Source of the DNA: Deltaproteobacteria bacterium HGW-Deltaproteobacteria-12
GTDB lineage: Bacteria > Desulfobacterota > Syntrophia > Syntrophales > Smithellaceae
Reading direction: 5' to 3'
NCBI GenBank assembly: GCA_002840565.1
Contig: PHBK01000005.1
Coordinates: 90,911-154,910 of the forward strand
Length of the DNA: 64,000 nucleotides
The notes below the pieces were generated by a model. It saw nothing but the letters and a program-made list of their open reading frames with translations, searched no databases and was not told where the DNA came from. Both the position numbers and the translations under genes were made by a program. The number at the start of each line of letters is the position of its first letter. Position 1 is the first letter of the stretch. Positions 45,921 through 56,191 of this stretch are shown in pieces.

Positions 45921-48326
45921 TTAATTCACCGCTGGCGCGCTTACCATCATATCCGGCGCAGATGCTTCTACAAATTTATCTTCTTCTTTAACAAAGACTA
46001 TTCTCAGCACCTCATCGATATGCTCAACAAAAATTATTTCCACGGCATTTTGCACATTTTGCGGTACTTCCGCGATATCTTTTTCGTTGTCCTTGGGAAT
46101 AATGACAGTTTTAATATTGCCGCGATGCGCGGCGAGAATTTTTTCCTTGAGGCCGCCAATCGGCAACACTCTTCCTCTTAGGGTTATTTCACCCGTCATT
46201 GCCAAATCGGATCTGACTTTCTTTTTCATCAAAGCTGACGCAATTGCCGTGGCCATTGCAATGCCGGCTGACGGACCATCTTTGGGAATCGCCCCTTCGG
46301 GAACATGAACATGAATATCAATCTTCTTATAAAAGTTATTTGGCAAACCGAATTGATCGGCTCGCGCCCGAATGTACGTCAGAGCGGCCTGCACGGATTC
46401 CTGCATGACATCACCCAATTTACCGGTCATCACCATTTTGCCGGTTCCTTCCATAACAGAAGCCTCGATTGCTAAAAGCTCGCCGCCAACTTCCGTCCAC
46501 GCTAAACCTATAGTCAGGCCAATTTCGTTTTTGCCTTCGGTTTCACCATGACGGAATTTTGGAACTCCCAGATATTTAGGAATTGATTGAGCGCCGATAC
46601 TGATTTTCTTCTTTGTGCCGCTGCTAACCAGTTCTTTTGCGATTTTGCGGCAAACAGAGGCAACTTCTCTTTCCAGATTGCGCACGCCGGCTTCTCTTGT
46701 ATACTGGCGGATAATTCTCAGTAATGCTCCTTTGGTAAATTCAATATTCTCGGGCAGCAGACCGTTCGCTTCCATTTCCTTGCCGACCAGAAACTTGGTT
46801 GCAATCTGCAGTTTCTCCTGTTCGGTATATCCGGCTATGCGAATTACTTCCATCCTGTCCTGCAGTGGTGCCGGTATTGTTTGCAATACATTTGCCGTGG
46901 TAATAAACATTATGTCGGAGAGATCATAATCGACATCGAGATAATTATCATTAAAGGCAACATTCTGTTCCGGATCGAGAACCTCCAGCAACGCAGAAGA
47001 AGGATCTCCGCGGAAATCAGAAGTCAGCTTATCCACTTCATCAAGACAGAAAACAGGATTATTAGAGCCAGCTTTCTTCAGCGACTGAATGATCTTCCCG
47101 GGCATGGCGCCAATATAGGTTCGCCGATGACCGCGTATTTCCGCTTCATCACGAACTCCGCCCAGAGATATGCGGGCAAATTTTCTATTGGTGGCGCGGG
47201 CAACTGATTTGGCGATCGAAGTTTTACCTACTCCGGGAGGGCCCACCAGACAAAGGATCGGGCCCTTATTCTTTTTTACCAGCGATTGAACAGCAAGATA
47301 TTCGATGATACGTTCTTTGACCTTCTTTAATCCATAATGATCTTCTTCCAATATCATCTCTGATTCTTGCAGGGTGTATTTATTTTCAGTTTTCTCCGAC
47401 CAGGGCATGTCCAGCAGCCAATCGATATAATTTCTCACAACTGTTGCTTCTGCCGACATCGGAGCCATCATCTGCAATTTCTTTATTTCCTGCCGGACTT
47501 TTTTCGTTGCTTCTTCCGACATCTTCTTCTGTTTAAGGCGTTTTTCCAATTCAACTATTTCATTGCGGAAATCATCTTTGTCGCCCATTTCTTTTTGAAT
47601 AGCGCGCATCTGTTCATTGAGATAATAATCCTTTTGCGTCTTCTCCATCTGCTTTTTAACGCGCCTTTTTATTTTTTCTTCCACCTGGAGAATTTCAATT
47701 TCCGAAAGCATCAGAGAGTAAATAGCTTCAAGACGTTCGGTGATGTTGAATATCTCCATGATTTTCTGCTTGTCTTCCAGTTTCACATTAAGATGAGTTA
47801 CGACCACATCGGCAAGCTTAGAAGCATCATCAATCGCGGCAATAGTACCCATCATTTCGACATGGATTTTCTTGCTGAGTTTCAGATAAAGTTCGAATGA
47901 TTCTTTGACGCTGCGCATTAATGCTTGCTTTTTCACATCGTTATGATCGTCAATGTCACTGATCTCGTTTATTTTAACGAGAAAAAAATCATCATTTTGT
48001 AAATATTCCCTGATGGCTCCCCTCATCTTGCCTTCAACCAGTACTTTAACGGTTCCATCCGGTAAACGCAGGAGCTGAATAATGATACCTATAGTGCCTA
48101 CGGTGTATATATCATCAGCATTCGGGTCATCTTTTTTGGCATTTTTTTGCGCTACCATAAAAATGCCCTTTTCGTACTTCATCGCTGATTCCAGAGCGGC
48201 GATGGACCTTTCCCGTCCCACAAAAAGAGGCACGATCATGTGTGGAAAAACCACAACATCTCTCAAAGGCAACAAAGGTATTACCACTGTATTTTCTTCT
48301 TCATTTGTATTATTTTGATCAAACAT
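45921..48326 (-). CDS. lon: ATP-dependent serine protease Lon
   Basis: An 801-residue Lon. N-terminal LON substrate-binding domain ([20 protein letters not shown] at the start), a coiled middle, AAA module with Walker A GPPGVGKT near residue 365 and Walker B FCLDEVDK, and a C-terminal peptidase domain with catalytic Ser in [10 protein letters not shown] and Lys in [12 protein letters not shown]. It degrades misfolded and regulatory proteins in the cytosol. It follows clpX at a 21-base gap. Confidence 0.97.
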   Translation of the reverse strand: MFDQNNTNEEENTVVIPLLPLRDVVVFPHMIVPLFVGRERSIAALESAMKYEKGIFMVAQKNAKKDDPNADDIYTVGTIGIIIQLLRLPDGTVKVLVEGKMRGAIREYLQNDDFFLVKINEISDIDDHNDVKKQALMRSVKESFELYLKLSKKIHVEMMGTIAAIDDASKLADVVVTHLNVKLEDKQKIMEIFNITERLEAIYSLMLSEIEILQVEEKIKRRVKKQMEKTQKDYYLNEQMRAIQKEMGDKDDFRNEIVELEKRLKQKKMSEEATKKVRQEIKKLQMMAPMSAEATVVRNYIDWLLDMPWSEKTENKYTLQESEMILEEDHYGLKKVKERIIEYLAVQSLVKKNKGPILCLVGPPGVGKTSIAKSVARATNRKFARISLGGVRDEAEIRGHRRTYIGAMPGKIIQSLKKAGSNNPVFCLDEVDKLTSDFRGDPSSALLEVLDPEQNVAFNDNYLDVDYDLSDIMFITTANVLQTIPAPLQDRMEVIRIAGYTEQEKLQIATKFLVGKEMEANGLLPENIEFTKGALLRIIRQYTREAGVRNLEREVASVCRKIAKELVSSGTKKKISIGAQSIPKYLGVPKFRHGETEGKNEIGLTIGLAWTEVGGELLAIEASVMEGTGKMVMTGKLGDVMQESVQAALTYIRARADQFGLPNNFYKKIDIHVHVPEGAIPKDGPSAGIAMATAIASALMKKKVRSDLAMTGEITLRGRVLPIGGLKEKILAAHRGNIKTVIIPKDNEKDIAEVPQNVQNAVEIIFVEHIDEVLRIVFVKEEDKFVEASAPDMMVSAPAVN

Positions 48327-48347
48327 TTTTCTATTCCATATTTTTTC

Positions 48348-49610
48348 TTAAGCCGATTCCGACTTCGTTTCGTAAATCATAATTGGCTTCTCGTTATGAA
48401 TAACTACTTCTTCATTAATAACACATTCTTTAATTTCACGCTGTGAAGGAATTTCATACATTACCTCCAGCATTGTGTTTTCCAGAATCGAGCGCAAGCC
48501 CCTGGCGCCTGACTTTCTTTCCATAGAAAGTTTGGCTACCGCCCGCAGAGCGCCATCGGTAAATTTTAATGTTACGTTTTCCAGTTCAAACAGCTTTTTG
48601 TATTGCTTGATAATGGAGTCTTTAGGTTCCATCAGAATACGGATCAAGGTCGATTCGTCCAGGTCGTCTAGCGTTGTAATGACCGGTAAACGACCGATGA
48701 ATTCCGGAATCAAACCGAACTTCAATAAATCTTCCGATCGAACTTCTGCCAGAACTTCACCTACTCGTTTCTCCTTTTTGCTTTTAATTTTAGCGCCGAA
48801 GCCCATGGTGTTCGCGCCCAATCGTTTGGAAATAATATTTTCCAAATCATTAAAAGCTCCGCCACAAATAAACAAAATATTTGTAGTATCAACCTGAATG
48901 AATTCCTGCTGAGGATGCTTGCGGCCGCCTTTCGGAGGAATGTTAGCCATCGTTCCTTCCATAATTTTTAAAAGAGCCTGCTGAACTCCTTCTCCGGAGA
49001 CATCTCGAGTTATGGAAGGATTCCCCGACTTCTTGGCAATCTTGTCGATTTCATCTATATAAACAATGCCTTTAGACGCTCGTGTGACATCATAGTCTGC
49101 ATTCTGCAGCAAACTTAAAATGATGTTTTCCACGTCTTCGCCTACATAGCCTGCTTCGGTCAGAGTTGTCGCATCGGCAATAGTAAAAGGAACATTGAGA
49201 ATCTTCGCCAGTGTTTTGGCCAGCAGCGTTTTGCCGGAACCGGTTGGCCCAACCAAAAGAACGTTGCTTTTTTGAATCTCTACACCGTCAGTTTCAACAT
49301 GAGAAAATAATCGTTTGTAATGATTATAAACGGCTACGGACAAAATCTTCTTCGTCTTTTCCTGACCTATTACGTATTGATCCAGGAATTTTTTAATCTC
49401 CTTCGGCTCCGGCAGACTTTTTTTACTTTCCTTCGCTATCGATTTATCTTCATCTTCCTCGACAATACAGCGGCAAAGCTCGATGCACTCATCACAGATA
49501 TATGCAGTAGGGCCGGCCACCAGCTTTTTCACTTCACTTTGCATTTTTCCGCAAAACGAACAAAAAAGCATCCCCTGCCCTGTCCTGTTGTCTTTACTTT
49601 TTTTTATCAC
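48348..49610 (-). CDS. clpX: ClpX ATPase subunit of ClpXP
   Basis: A 420-residue ClpX. The N-terminal zinc-binding domain has CSFCGK and ICDECIELC, followed by the AAA+ core with Walker A GPTGSGKT, Walker [10 protein letters not shown], the GYVGEDVE pore-loop segment and the C-terminal sensor region. It unfolds tagged proteins and feeds them to ClpP, encoded 14 bases upstream. The IGF-type ClpP contact loop appears as MGFGAK here. Confidence 0.97.
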   Translation of the reverse strand: MIKKSKDNRTGQGMLFCSFCGKMQSEVKKLVAGPTAYICDECIELCRCIVEEDEDKSIAKESKKSLPEPKEIKKFLDQYVIGQEKTKKILSVAVYNHYKRLFSHVETDGVEIQKSNVLLVGPTGSGKTLLAKTLAKILNVPFTIADATTLTEAGYVGEDVENIILSLLQNADYDVTRASKGIVYIDEIDKIAKKSGNPSITRDVSGEGVQQALLKIMEGTMANIPPKGGRKHPQQEFIQVDTTNILFICGGAFNDLENIISKRLGANTMGFGAKIKSKKEKRVGEVLAEVRSEDLLKFGLIPEFIGRLPVITTLDDLDESTLIRILMEPKDSIIKQYKKLFELENVTLKFTDGALRAVAKLSMERKSGARGLRSILENTMLEVMYEIPSQREIKECVINEEVVIHNEKPIMIYETKSESA

Positions 49611-49624
49611 TTGGGATCTCCTAT

Positions 49625-50227
49625 TTATTTATTCTCTTTCGTCACCGGCTTTTTTGATATGACATCATCAATTAATCCATATTCCCTGGCCTGCTCACTG
49701 GTCATATAATAATCACGTTCCGTGTCATTGATAATCTTGGCCAGCGGTTTACCGGTCAAATCAGCCATGATATTATTTAACTCATCCTTTAATCTTAAAA
49801 TCTCTTTGGCCTGAATGTCGATATCCGTCGCCTGCCCCTGAAAACCTCCCAGCGGCTGGTGGATTAATATCCGGGCATGCGGCAGCGCCAGTCTTTTTCC
49901 CTTTTCTCCGGCGGCTAGAAGTACTGCCGCCATACTGGCTGCCTGTCCCATGCAGACAGTCGATACCGGCGGCTTAATATATTGCATTGTATCATAAATA
50001 GCCATACCTGAACTTACATGACCGCCTGGAGAATTTAAATAGAAGAAAATATCCTTATCGGGATCTTCAGCTTCCAGATATAGCATTTGCGCCACAACCA
50101 GATTGGCCACGTTATCATCAATTGCTGTCCCTAAGAAAATGATTCGATCCTTCAAGAGGCGCGAGTAAATGTCGAAGGCCCTTTCGCCGCGGCCATCCTG
50201 TTCAACTACCATGGGAATCAAAGTCAC
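49625..50227 (-). CDS. clpP: ClpP protease proteolytic subunit
   Basis: A 200-residue serine peptidase. Catalytic Ser is in [11 protein letters not shown], His in ILIHQPLGG, and Asp in the [10 protein letters not shown] segment, giving an intact triad. It forms the double-heptamer chamber used with ClpX. The start is GTG, sharing its first G with the trigger factor TAG and preceded by GGAGG at 7 bases; an ATG at 50212 is a weaker choice. Confidence 0.97.
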   Translation of the reverse strand: MTLIPMVVEQDGRGERAFDIYSRLLKDRIIFLGTAIDDNVANLVVAQMLYLEAEDPDKDIFFYLNSPGGHVSSGMAIYDTMQYIKPPVSTVCMGQAASMAAVLLAAGEKGKRLALPHARILIHQPLGGFQGQATDIDIQAKEILRLKDELNNIMADLTGKPLAKIINDTERDYYMTSEQAREYGLIDDVISKKPVTKENK

Positions 50228-51549
50228 TATTTAACCTCCGGATTCATTCCAGTTTTTTCTACGGGCTTAATATTGGCATGTTGTTCTATAAAGTCAAATA
50301 CCTTTTTCTGAACCAACTCCGCCTTAAGACCGTCTCTCCGATCCTCTTTTTCATAAGCGCTTTTCAACAATTGATAATCTCTGCCGTGTTTTTCCGCCAG
50401 GTCCGCGATGTGCTTGTCTATTTCAGATTCTTCAACAGTGAAAGACTCTTTCTGGGCAATCGTCTTTAAAATCAGGAAGGATTTGACAATTTTTGTGGCT
50501 TCTTCTTTGAATTTATCATGCATCTTAAAGCTGAGCTCTGCAGCATTTTTCTCATCCATGCCTGCGGAAGTCATTCTCTTATGCGTATCAGCCATCATGT
50601 AATAGATCTGCCGCTCAACAAGAGTAGGAGGAACCTCAATATCGTTTTCTTTCAGCAAAATTTGCATGATATTTTCCTGCAGATTACTTTCCGCCAATTT
50701 TTTACCTTCTTCTTCGAGTGATTTAAGGACATCTTTCTTAAGATCTTCCAAAGAATTGTATCGATCAAAGTTCTTAATGAAAGATTCGTCCACTTCCGGC
50801 AATTTTTTCTCCTTGATATTCTTTATCTCGATGGCAAAAGACACTTCTTTGCCGGCAAATTTCTTTTCCTGGTAATCCTCTGGAAATGTTACATTAATTG
50901 ACTTTTTCTCGCCGCTTTTCATCCCCACTATTTGTTCCTCAAAACCGGGAATGAATCTTTGCGAACCAAGTTCCAGAAAATAATTTTCCGCTTTTAACTC
51001 GTTGGGTGATTCTCCATTTAATGATCCGGCAAAGTCAATAGTTACAAAATCACCATTTATTACGGGACGTTCCTCTTTGACTTCTTCCATGGTGGCATAC
51101 ATCTGGCGAATTTCGGTCAACCGGTGTTCCAGGTCCTTGTCGGTTATCAAAATAGTTTCTTTTTCTACTTCAATGCCTTTGTAGCCTTTTGGTTCGAATT
51201 GCGGCTCCGTTTCAAAGGAGGCAGTGAAGGAAAAATCGACATTCTCCTTTAATTCCTCTTGAGTAATTTCCGGCTTGGAAATCGCGGTTATTCCTTTATC
51301 CTCCAGTTCCTGCCAATAGTACTTATTGATAATATTGGTAATCGTGTCACTTTCGGCTTGCTCTTTGAAATAAAGTTCAATTACCTTGCGTGGTATTTTC
51401 CCCGGCCGAAAACCTTTCAATTTAGCTTTTTTCCCAATATCACGATATACGGAATCAAGCTCTTCTTTGACCTCGCTCCAGGGTATGCCAAACGACAGCT
51501 TCTTCTTAACCGCACTTAATTCTTCCATTTTTATGGCGACTGAACTCAC
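50227..51549 (-). CDS. tig: trigger factor
   Basis: A ~440-residue ribosome-bound chaperone. The N-terminal ribosome-binding domain contains the [12 protein letters not shown] signature, the middle FKBP-type PPIase domain (~150-245) shows [14 protein letters not shown] and [13 protein letters not shown], and the long C-terminal helical domain ends in a charged tail. The start is placed at GTG 51549 because AAAGGAG lies 7 bases upstream; the frame stays open to an ATG at 51588. tRNA-Leu lies directly upstream and may share the transcript. Confidence 0.96.
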   Translation of the reverse strand: MSSVAIKMEELSAVKKKLSFGIPWSEVKEELDSVYRDIGKKAKLKGFRPGKIPRKVIELYFKEQAESDTITNIINKYYWQELEDKGITAISKPEITQEELKENVDFSFTASFETEPQFEPKGYKGIEVEKETILITDKDLEHRLTEIRQMYATMEEVKEERPVINGDFVTIDFAGSLNGESPNELKAENYFLELGSQRFIPGFEEQIVGMKSGEKKSINVTFPEDYQEKKFAGKEVSFAIEIKNIKEKKLPEVDESFIKNFDRYNSLEDLKKDVLKSLEEEGKKLAESNLQENIMQILLKENDIEVPPTLVERQIYYMMADTHKRMTSAGMDEKNAAELSFKMHDKFKEEATKIVKSFLILKTIAQKESFTVEESEIDKHIADLAEKHGRDYQLLKSAYEKEDRRDGLKAELVQKKVFDFIEQHANIKPVEKTGMNPEVK

Positions 51550-51595
51550 GAATTTATCTCCTTTTACAAAAATATTTGCAATTTCCAAAAGTTAA

Positions 51596-51680
51596 TGGTG
51601 CGAGAGAAGGGATTTGAACCCTTAAGGTTTTACCCGCTGGATCCTAAGTCCAGTGCGTTTGCCAATTCCGCCACTCTCGC
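51596..51680 (-). tRNA. tRNA-Leu (anticodon TAG)
   Basis: An 85-nt type II tRNA with long variable arm and encoded CCA. Acceptor GCGAGAG pairs with CTCTCGC, anticodon stem CTGGA/TCCAG holds TAG, and the T arm AAGGG/CCCTT closes TTCAAAT. It reads CUA/CUG leucine codons. It lies about 45 bases before tig. Confidence 0.97.
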
Positions 51681-51698
51681 CCGGCAATTTTTGTGGAC

Positions 51699-51727
51699 TA
51701 TATAGTCAGTAGCGACGCAAAAGTCAA
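51699..51727 (-). promoter_or_regulatory. promoter for tRNA-Leu and perhaps the tig-clpP-clpX-lon cluster
   Basis: On the minus strand TTGACT (51722-51727) and TATATA (51699-51704) are 17 bases apart, ending 18 bases before the tRNA-Leu 5' end. No terminator was seen between the tRNA and tig. Confidence 0.6.
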
Positions 51728-51750
51728 CGCGGATTATTCGCCCTTCTTTT

Positions 51751-51778
51751 TTTAACCAGAATTATCTGCGAATATAAT
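51751..51778 (+). promoter_or_regulatory. candidate plus-strand promoter
   Basis: TTTAAC at 51751-51756 and a perfect TATAAT at 51773-51778 with a 16-base spacer. It points into the small open frame at 51820. Confidence 0.35.
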
Positions 51779-51819
51779 CTATCTATACTATATTATTCAT
51801 TTAATCAATACGGGGAAAT

Positions 51820-51966
51820 ATGGAGAAAATGATGAATCAGAATCTATCCTTCATTTTATTTACAGGGGTCCCTTTGCTTTTAACCTGTTGTAATTATTAT
51901 GTGCGACGACACATGGCATCAAGTATGAATGTCTTTGTCTTTGCCGGGTTTGAGCTTGCGAAGTAA
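51820..51966 (+). CDS. possible small exported peptide
   Basis: A 48-residue frame opening at ATG 51820 with GGGG six bases upstream and a promoter-like -10 about 45 bases before. Residues 9-23 are hydrophobic and end in LLLTCC, which resembles a lipobox, followed by a basic stretch. The last ~16 codons run antisense to the end of the tyrosine kinase gene. There is no family match and the evidence is only the context; it may be fortuitous. Confidence 0.25.
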   Translation: MEKMMNQNLSFILFTGVPLLLTCCNYYVRRHMASSMNVFVFAGFELAK

Positions 51967-52824
51967 TATTTTCATATCTCCGGCCAGAGCGACAACTTTC
52001 CCCCATGCACCGGGCTCCGGGTTCGTTTTAGCGTAACGATAATCATAGTAATATTTATGAGTGCCAAAATTTCTCTGAATCATAGCATCTGTTTTGAATT
52101 CCAGGTCATTGAGAACCACCCCCAGAATTTTTTCTTTTTCCAGCATTTTCATGGCCTGCACAACGGATTCACGTGGAGTCTCTCCCGACTTAATGACCAG
52201 AATAATTCCGTCCACCATCTTATTCAGGATGCTCGGTTCGGTGGTAGCCAGTACCGGCGATGAATCGAAAATAATAAAACGATCATTATAGCGGGATCTC
52301 AGATCCTGGACGAGTGATTTCATCTTGTTCGATCCGACCAGTTCCACCGGATTTTCCTCCTGAGCACCGCCGGGGATGAAGGTCAGCTTATCTATCGTCG
52401 TTTTAATCAGGAGGTCTTCAATTTTGGCGTCTCCTGCAAGGTAGGCAGAGAGGCCTTTTTTTTCTGACAGGCCAAACAACCGGGAAAGAGAAGGATTGCG
52501 GAGATCACAATCGACGAGCAAGGCATGGCTGTGCAATTCGGTGGCAATGATAATGGCGAGGTTGACAGCGATCAGGCTTTTACCTTCTCCGGCCATAGCG
52601 CTGGTGATCAGAAATGTTTTTGGTGACTGGTCATCAGGTTTGTTTTTTATGATAAAAGTTCGCAGCCTTCTGAACTGCTCCGCCACCATGGAAGAGGGCT
52701 GAAAATAAGCGACGAGTTTGTCATCGAGAATAATATCTTCCGACGATGTTTTTGGTGCTTCATCCCTCTGCTCTGTGAACTTCTCTCGTTCCACCTTCTG
52801 CAACGCGTCATACATCTTACCCAT
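51919..52824 (-). CDS. XrtA-locus tyrosine autokinase (CpsD/CapB type)
   Basis: A 301-residue cytosolic BY-kinase domain. Walker A AMAGEGKS at 76-83, Walker A' LLVDCDLRNPSL and a Walker B FIIFDSSP segment are intact, and the C-terminal tyrosine cluster has five Tyr between residues 258 and 264. It matches the exopolysaccharide/PEP-CTERM-locus autokinase group, which together with the Wzz-like partner controls polymer length and export. It ends the minus-strand run after the ATPase gene, 6 bases downstream of it. No transmembrane part is present, so activation must come from the partner at 53748. Confidence 0.9.
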   Translation of the reverse strand: MGKMYDALQKVEREKFTEQRDEAPKTSSEDIILDDKLVAYFQPSSMVAEQFRRLRTFIIKNKPDDQSPKTFLITSAMAGEGKSLIAVNLAIIIATELHSHALLVDCDLRNPSLSRLFGLSEKKGLSAYLAGDAKIEDLLIKTTIDKLTFIPGGAQEENPVELVGSNKMKSLVQDLRSRYNDRFIIFDSSPVLATTEPSILNKMVDGIILVIKSGETPRESVVQAMKMLEKEKILGVVLNDLEFKTDAMIQRNFGTHKYYYDYRYAKTNPEPGAWGKVVALAGDMKILLRKLKPGKDKDIHT

Positions 52825-52830
52825 AAGGAA

Positions 52831-53745
52831 TTATCTCCAAAGCCGAAATATGTCTTCCTGAAAATGAATAGCCAAACCGCCAATCGCAACCGCTATAGCG
52901 AATATAATACTGCAAATGAACCACTTTCTACTTTTTTTGCCACTCCCCAGGTCGCGAACGACATCCAGAATGATTTTCTTTCCGATCCTGTTTTTCTCCT
53001 GCGAAAAACCCGTCAGCAGGGCATTGTCGCAGAAAATGTTAATCAGGCGCGGAATGCCTTTGGAATTTTCGTAAATCTTATCAACAGCGTTTTTATCAAA
53101 TATAGCAATGTCCCGGGAACCGGCTCTCTTGAGCCTGTGAACTATATACTCTCCCGTTTCTTTCCGATTCAAAGGACGCAGATGGTAACGGACGGTTATC
53201 CTTTGTTTCAGCGGGCGGAAACTCTCTTCGTCCAGCGTCTTGTCCAATTCCGGCTGTCCGAGAAGAATGACGTGCAACAATTTTTTCTTTGAGGTCTCCA
53301 GATTCGTCAGCAGACGTACTTCCTGGAGCAGCTCCGGCTTCAGACTCTGGGCTTCATCGATGATCAGAAAAACCTTTTCATCCTTGGCGAAGCAATCGAG
53401 CAGAAAGTTGTGCAGAGCCCTCAGACTCTGCCCCCTCGATTTCAAGCCTTCCGATTTGATACCGAGATCATCGCAGATATAATTGAGGAAATCCGACTGA
53501 TCGAGAATGGGGTTAAAGATGAATGACGTCCGAACCCGACCATCCAGCTCGCTCAACAGTACCTGAACCATGGTGGTCTTCCCTGTGCCGGCTTCACCCG
53601 TAATTACACTGAACCCCTTACCTTCCCGGACGGCATAACGCAGATGGGACAGGGCTTCCTGATGCTGCTCGCTCAGATATACTAACTTCGGATCAGGCGT
53701 TATTTCAAAGGGCTTTTCCGCAAAGCGGAAGAATTTATTGTACAT
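52831..53745 (-). CDS. XrtA/PEP-CTERM-system ExeA-like ATPase
   Basis: A 304-residue AAA ATPase. FFRFAEKPFEITPDP at the N-terminus is typical of this group, followed by Walker A GEAGTGKTT (50-58), Walker B VFLIIDEAQ and an LRPLNRKETGEYI segment, and a single membrane helix near residues 275-295. ExeA-like ATPases with this layout occur in PEP-CTERM exopolysaccharide loci; the precise role is unknown. It is tightly packed between the chain-length gene (2-base gap) and the kinase gene. Confidence 0.88.
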   Translation of the reverse strand: MYNKFFRFAEKPFEITPDPKLVYLSEQHQEALSHLRYAVREGKGFSVITGEAGTGKTTMVQVLLSELDGRVRTSFIFNPILDQSDFLNYICDDLGIKSEGLKSRGQSLRALHNFLLDCFAKDEKVFLIIDEAQSLKPELLQEVRLLTNLETSKKKLLHVILLGQPELDKTLDEESFRPLKQRITVRYHLRPLNRKETGEYIVHRLKRAGSRDIAIFDKNAVDKIYENSKGIPRLINIFCDNALLTGFSQEKNRIGKKIILDVVRDLGSGKKSRKWFICSIIFAIAVAIGGLAIHFQEDIFRLWR

Positions 53746-53747
53746 GA

Positions 53748-55229
53748 TTAAGTTGCAGTTTCCCCGATCCGCGGAATCACGGCCAGTACTTTAAGACCAA
53801 GCGCGGTCTCGGCATCTCCTGCATCATGAAACGACCGGTCTAACTGTTCCCGCAAAAAGGCCAGACCAAAACCGCAGCCGATGCCTGCGAACAGGCCGAT
53901 GAGGAGAATTTTCGGAATATTGGGTGAAAATGGTTTTTCCGGTTTCCTCGCCGGGTCAATGACTCGAAACTGTTCACCCTTCTGACGCTTTTCCAGATTT
54001 TCCGCCTGTTGGGCTTCCTGGCTTTTTTTAGACAATCTCTCATAGGCTTCTTTCGTACTGGCATACTGTCTCATCAATGAAGCCATATCCTGCTCCCGGA
54101 CCGGCGTCTGCTCGATCCGGCCGCGAAATTTGCTGATCTGATCGGCTACGCTGCGTTCCTCTTCTCCAAAGCGTTTGATGGCCAGATCGTTCATCGTCAA
54201 TTGATTTTTTAATTCCTGATAACGGGGGTCTTTCTTTATAGTGGTTGTATCTCTTCTAAAGCCGTCGGCATTTTTCTTTTTTTCCAGATCAGCTAATTTC
54301 CTTTTGGCGACAATCACATCCGGATGAGTATCCTTATACTTCGACTGCAGGTCTTCGAGATTTCTGGTCAGGAATTCTTTTTGAGATTCATAGGAATTGA
54401 TGCTCCCCGAATCTATCGATGAGGATGCCGCACTCTCCTTAACGGATGATTTTGTTGTCATATCTGAGGCGCTGCTGTTGATGGGCATTTCCAGATCAGT
54501 CAATTGCTTCTGAATAAATAGTTTGCGGTCCTGGGCGGCACGCAGATTCTCTCCGACACGCTGGTATTGATTTTGAAGCTGTTCCAGGATCTTCAGATTG
54601 GCGTCCCGTTGTTCCGGAAGTTCACCCATATAACGCCGCTTGTACTGGGAAACCGCAGTCTCCATCTGGTCGAGCTTATCCTTGGAGAGGGCCAATTCGT
54701 TGGCTAAGAATTCCGTTGTCCCGACAGCCTGCTGCTCTCTGATTTTCAGGTTTTCCTCAATAAAGAGGGAAGCCAGTCTGTTGGCAACTGTTGTTGCTAC
54801 ATTCGGATCCACGCTGATGTAGCTGATGGCAAAAGATCCTCTTTCTTCCTTCTTTGTCGGGAGTTCAATCTTGATATTCTTCTGCATCAACTCGACTACT
54901 TCTTCACGAGAAAGGCTTTTCCTTTCCTTTTCATAAAGCCGGAACTCACTGATGACCTGTTCCAGGCGGGTTCGGCTCATGACCTCCTGGGCAATCGACT
55001 GGAGCCGCTCTTCAACTTTGGAGGTAACTGTCGCCTGTACAAACGCTTCCGGAACCTTCTGGGGGCTCACCAAAACCAGGGTGCTGGCTTTGTATTCCCG
55101 GGGAGCAATAATTACATATCCGCATGCTCCGATTACAATGATAAGAAAGGGGATAATGATATACCAGATTCTGCGGCGCAGAATTTCGATATATTCATCT
55201 ACGGTATATGATTTTGCCGGGTTGATCAT
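53748..55229 (-). CDS. XrtA-system polysaccharide chain-length determinant (Wzz-like)
   Basis: A 493-residue inner-membrane co-polymerase. An N-terminal Wzz segment (YTVDEYIEILRRRIW) leads to a first helix at ~20-40, a large periplasmic coiled-coil (~150-420) and a second helix (~445-465) preceded by a Pro-rich PEKPFSPN. The C-terminal tail is short and lacks a kinase domain, so the kinase is separate at 51919. It sets polymer length and links to the outer-membrane export protein. The family in PEP-CTERM loci is well matched. Confidence 0.9.
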   Translation of the reverse strand: MINPAKSYTVDEYIEILRRRIWYIIIPFLIIVIGACGYVIIAPREYKASTLVLVSPQKVPEAFVQATVTSKVEERLQSIAQEVMSRTRLEQVISEFRLYEKERKSLSREEVVELMQKNIKIELPTKKEERGSFAISYISVDPNVATTVANRLASLFIEENLKIREQQAVGTTEFLANELALSKDKLDQMETAVSQYKRRYMGELPEQRDANLKILEQLQNQYQRVGENLRAAQDRKLFIQKQLTDLEMPINSSASDMTTKSSVKESAASSSIDSGSINSYESQKEFLTRNLEDLQSKYKDTHPDVIVAKRKLADLEKKKNADGFRRDTTTIKKDPRYQELKNQLTMNDLAIKRFGEEERSVADQISKFRGRIEQTPVREQDMASLMRQYASTKEAYERLSKKSQEAQQAENLEKRQKGEQFRVIDPARKPEKPFSPNIPKILLIGLFAGIGCGFGLAFLREQLDRSFHDAGDAETALGLKVLAVIPRIGETAT

Positions 55230-55323
55230 AAATATTTATTTCTCCTGAAAACACTCATTGAAGATCCATGACTATTAAATGAAGGATCCTTACATTTTTT
55301 TATTACGGCTGAGCAACTACTTT

Positions 55324-55935
55324 TTACTTGACGATGACGGTGTCACCACGACGGATGATTACGTCCTGTTCTTCGCCGTCAATAATTTTTTTGTAATTGG
55401 CGGTGATCCGCTTTTCAACGCCTTTTTCCTTCGTGATGACCAGAATTTTCTTCTGATTGGCCCACTGTGTAAAACCGCCGACCATGATAATCAGCTTGAC
55501 CAGCGACGTTTCACTGCGCAGTCTCACAACTCCGGGATTCTTAACCTCGCCGGTTAAATAGACCTTGAAGCTGTTAGCCTCCATAACGGTTATCGTGACG
55601 GTCGGATTATCGACATAATCTTTCAGCTTCTTTGTTAAGACTTCCTTCAACTGGAGAGGAGTCAGATCAGCCGCCTGGATATCGTCCACCAGGGGCAGGG
55701 ATATTTTCCCGTCCATGCGCACAGGCACCGTTTTGGTCAGTGATTCTTCCTTCCACACATATATGTGCAGAACATCTTCCGGTCCGATAATATATGTATC
55801 GCTGTCTGCGGCAACATCACCCTGTGTTTTTTGAGGAGGATCAACGCTTTTGGGTGCCTGAGCATATGCTGAAGGAAGAGCTGTACTGAGAAGCAGCAAA
55901 ACCAGCAGCAGGACAGTTGTCCATTCGTTTTTCAT
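55324..55935 (-). CDS. XrtA-system polysaccharide export protein (Wza-like)
   Basis: A 203-residue exported protein. The signal ends at about residue 25 (SAYA), without a lipobox Cys. The Poly_export domain opens with YIIGPEDVLHIYVW, continues through VDNPTVTITVMEANS, and the SLBB-like part shows VYLTGEVKNPGVV and a VGGFTQWA motif. It forms or lines the outer-membrane/periplasmic channel for the polymer. Short length compared with Wza (about 380) is normal for this group. It is first in the minus-strand run, divergent from prsT. Confidence 0.9.
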   Translation of the reverse strand: MKNEWTTVLLLVLLLLSTALPSAYAQAPKSVDPPQKTQGDVAADSDTYIIGPEDVLHIYVWKEESLTKTVPVRMDGKISLPLVDDIQAADLTPLQLKEVLTKKLKDYVDNPTVTITVMEANSFKVYLTGEVKNPGVVRLRSETSLVKLIIMVGGFTQWANQKKILVITKEKGVEKRITANYKKIIDGEEQDVIIRRGDTVIVK

Positions 55936-56191
55936 AATATCATTCTCCTAAACAGTAGATAATATTAAATGTGGAAATTTAACTTATATTGTTATATTAT
56001 CAAACGAATATGGAAATGTCGAGAATTTTTATGTGGACAGACCTTTTAGCGAAAAGCAGACGGAGAAAACACTTAAAGGTTTCAGAAATAAAAGCACATG
56101 ACTGAACGTAAGAATAAAAAAACAAAATTATCTGGAATTTCTATTCTCTGAACATTGCCAGTTCATTCCGGGATTCGAAAGGAGATTAATC

